Positions 62,705 through 64,000 of a DNA stretch of 64,000 bases are shown here, piece by piece (position 1 is the stretch's first letter; every line of letters begins with the position of its first letter). Below the pieces are notes generated by a model. The model was not told the origin of the DNA and did not search any database. It saw nothing but the letters and a program-made list of their open reading frames with translations. Position numbers and translations under genes: made by a program. Source of the DNA: CAJCIW01 sp963833965 (GTDB taxonomy: Bacteria > Chlamydiota > Chlamydiia > Chlamydiales > Rhabdochlamydiaceae). Location: assembly GCA_963833965.1 (NCBI GenBank), contig CAWHZZ010000001.1, positions 620,001 through 684,000 on the forward strand, written 5' to 3'.

Positions 62705-63240
62705 GGTTCGCAGCGCAAGGCTGCTTCACTTCGAGTCTCAGACGCAGAGCGGGGATTTTCTTTGGGGGTGGCTCCTCTTTCGCAAATCAAATGCCCTTCA
62801 GGGCATTCTGATTGTCTTCAAGAGCGTTCCGGTTCGCAGCGCAAGGCTGCTTCACTTCGAGTCTCAGACGCAGAGCGGGGATTTTCTTTGGGGTGGCTCC
62901 TCTTTCGCAAATCAAATGCCCTTCAGGGCATTCTGATTGTCTTCAAGAGCGTTCCGGTTCGCAGCGCAAGGCTGCTTCACTTCGAGTCTCAGACGCAGAG
63001 CGGGGATTTTCTTTGGGGGTGGCTCCTCTTTCGCAAATCAAATGCCCTTCAGGGCATTCTGATTGTCTTCAAGAGCGTTCCGGTTCGCAGCGCAAGGCTG
63101 CTTCACTTCGAGTCTCAGACGCAGAGCGGGGATTTTCTTTGGGGGTGGCTCCTCTTTCGCAAATCAAATGCCCTTCAGGGCATTCTGATTGTCTTCAAGA
63201 GCGTTCCGGTTCGCAGCGCAAGGCTGCTTCACTTCGAGTC
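62705..63240. repeat. 126-bp tandem repeat array
   Basis: There are four full units starting at 62705, 62831, 62956 and 63082 (126, 125, 126, 126 bp) and a partial fifth from 63208. The only length difference is in a G-run (GGGGG in most, GGGG in unit 2). Each unit holds two small hairpins: GCAGC-GCAAG-GCTGC, and AATGCCC-TTCA-GGGCATT extended by ATCA/TGAT. It fills the gap between the methyltransferase gene and the tRNA terminator. Open frames cross it only because 126 is a multiple of 3. Confidence 0.9.
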
Positions 63241-63245
63241 CATAC

Positions 63246-63266
63246 GTGAGCCACACCGTGGCTCAC
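63246..63266. repeat. perfect 9-bp hairpin after the repeat array
   Basis: GTGAGCCAC and GTGGCTCAC flank an ACC loop. No T-run follows on either strand, so it is not a typical terminator. Confidence 0.6.
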
Positions 63267-63280
63267 TCAAGTCTCAATCC

Positions 63281-63310
63281 AAAAAAAAAGCCCAGCCGGG
63301 AGGCTGGGCT
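63281..63310 (-). terminator. terminator of the tRNA-Glu/tRNA-Lys transcript
   Basis: On the minus strand AGCCCAGCC and GGCTGGGCT form a 9-bp stem with a 4-nt loop, followed by nine T. An outer 12-bp inverted repeat (CAAGTCTCAATC at 63268-63279 and its complement at 63317-63328) brackets it and includes the 3' end of tRNA-Lys. Confidence 0.9.
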
Positions 63311-63319
63311 ATTTTTGAT

Positions 63320-63392
63320 TGAGACTTGATGGACTCGAACCATCGACCCTCTCATTAAAAGTGAGATGCTCTACCGACTGAGCTAAAGTCTC
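63320..63392 (-). tRNA. tRNA-Lys (UUU)
   Basis: This is a 73-nt cloverleaf. The acceptor stem is GAGACTT with AAGTCTC, the D-arm GCTCAGTCGGTAGAGC, the anticodon loop CTTTTAA (anticodon TTT), and the T-loop GGTTCGAGTCC. The discriminator is A, and CCA is not encoded. It lies 38 bp downstream of tRNA-Glu. Confidence 0.93.
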
Positions 63393-63430
63393 GGAAAGTA
63401 AATGTTTTTACAAAAAACACTTACTGAATT

Positions 63431-63505
63431 TGACCCCAAGGGGATTCGAACCCCTGTTATCAGAATGAAAATCTGGTGTCCTAGGCCAGGCTAGACGATG
63501 GGGCC
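63431..63505 (-). tRNA. tRNA-Glu (UUC)
   Basis: This is a 75-nt cloverleaf on the minus strand. The acceptor stem is GGCCCCA with TGGGGTC (one G-T pair), the anticodon loop TTTTCAT (anticodon TTC), and the T-arm AGGGGTTCGAATCCCCT. It lies between frr and tRNA-Lys, probably in one transcript that ends at the 63281-63310 terminator. Confidence 0.93.
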
Positions 63506-63560
63506 TTAATTCTTAAAAAAGACACATTATTCTATTCAGCCCTTTTGTTTTTATCAAGGG

Positions 63561-64000
63561 CTAAACCGTCATGATCTCCTTTTCTTTGGCCGTAAAAAGG
63601 TCATCGACTTCCTTGCAAAACTTATCCGTAAGGTCTTGAATACCTTTTTCTTCTTTTTTCATCACGTCTTCTGTGATCAAGCCATCGGCTTTTTGTTTGC
63701 GGACAAGCTCGTTGTTCTTACGACGGATGTCGCGGAGGGCGATTTTTGAGTCTTCCGCTTTTTGTTTGCCTTGTTTGACGATCTGTTTGCGCATCGCTTC
63801 GTCCATCGGAGGGACGTTGATCCGGATGACTTGCCCTTCCACAACTGGCTGAAGATTTAAATTCGCTTTTTCGATGCCTTTTGCGATCGCTCCGGAGGTC
63901 TGGGGATCAAAGGGGCTGATGAGAATTTGCCGGGGCTCGGGAACTGTGACGTTGGCGAGCTCCTTGATGCGCATCTGCGTTCCGTATGCCTCGACGATGA
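63561..64000 (-). CDS. frr: ribosome recycling factor, N-terminus beyond window
   Basis: Frr splits the post-termination ribosome together with EF-G. The visible part covers about three quarters of the protein and stays open to the window edge (IVEAYGTQMRIKELANVTVP, PEPRQILISPFDPQ). The conserved NVPPMDEAMRKQIVK and ALRDIRRKNNELVRKQKADG follow. Roughly 40 N-terminal residues lie off the end. In Chlamydia frr is followed by mcsA-mcsB; here tRNA-Glu and tRNA-Lys follow instead. Confidence 0.95.
   Translation of the reverse strand, partial: IVEAYGTQMRIKELANVTVPEPRQILISPFDPQTSGAIAKGIEKANLNLQPVVEGQVIRINVPPMDEAMRKQIVKQGKQKAEDSKIALRDIRRKNNELVRKQKADGLITEDVMKKEEKGIQDLTDKFCKEVDDLFTAKEKEIMTV

Noticed and set aside
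62705..63240. Array considered as a CRISPR
   Set aside because: Units are 126 bp and identical throughout, with no short repeat/unique spacer alternation and no cas genes.
62669..63322. Open frames through the 126-bp array
   Set aside because: They exist because 126 is divisible by 3, and they change frame at the 125-bp unit. No start signal and no protein-like composition support them.
63541..63566. AGCCCTT/AAGGGCT pairing right after frr considered as a terminator
   Set aside because: No T-run follows on the minus strand, and the tRNAs downstream have their own strong terminator.

Overview
The window looks like the chromosome of a Chlamydiae-type obligate intracellular bacterium of the environmental (Parachlamydiales-like) kind. 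This is inferred from gene content, not from any search: a chlamydial-style McsA/McsB pair, a TyrP aromatic amino acid permease, two Legionella MOMP-like porins, KdsB, and host-directed proteins (a YopT/C58-type protease and a SidE-type phosphodiesterase). There are no phage, plasmid or CRISPR signatures. Short palindromic elements that look like MITEs are scattered through the sequence.

Layout. 0.1-7.3 kb: a giant collagen-like surface protein with a BclA-like C-terminal domain, followed at once by a GT92-type glycosyltransferase. 7.7-14.3 kb: four secreted paralogs (beta-propeller repeats plus a fibronectin III domain), two of them a recent tandem duplication. 14.5-15.9 kb: a MOMP-like porin. 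16.1-21.0 kb: the sufBCDS operon, in which sufS carries an in-frame MITE. 21.1-25.8 kb: a hemerythrin-like protein, several GNAT acetyltransferases, YbaK, SnoaL and a divergent TetR regulator. 26.2-28.1 kb: a lineage-specific cassette around a two-lobed aspartyl-protease-like protein. 28.1-31.2 kb: rfbC-rfbD-rfbB-kdsB for dTDP-rhamnose and CMP-KDO. 31.4-36.6 kb: tyrP, then two MITEs, an outer membrane protein, ppsA, and an inverted MITE copy. 36.6-43.8 kb: a porin, an exported thioredoxin reductase-thioredoxin fusion, YkgJ, an exported MGDG-synthase-like glycosyltransferase, a hydrolase and YfiH. 43.9-50.8 kb: a CPBP protease, a YopT-like protease, small secreted proteins, an MFS carrier and mcsAB. 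50.8-55.4 kb: tRNA-Thr, a cytidylyltransferase-SDR fusion, an OMP and a GH64-like protein. 55.5-62.7 kb: a surface-sugar island (SQD1-like enzyme, GT92, SidE-PDE-like protein, GT4, GDP-fucose-synthase-like enzyme, methyltransferase). 62.7-64.0 kb: a 126-bp tandem array, a terminator, tRNA-Lys, tRNA-Glu and truncated frr.

How it fits together. Much of the window serves the envelope: collagen-like fibre, porins, propeller proteins, rhamnose/KDO precursors and glycosyltransferases. Six enzymes from normally cytosolic families (two GT92 proteins, SQD1-like, MGDG-synthase-like, TrxR-Trx, a SAM methyltransferase) begin with classical Sec signal peptides, which suggests glycan, lipid and redox chemistry carried out beyond the inner membrane.

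Caution. Four genes (collagen, GNAT fusion, sufD, ppsA) each carry a single extra base. sufD and ppsA are normally needed, so some of these may be sequence errors rather than real mutations.
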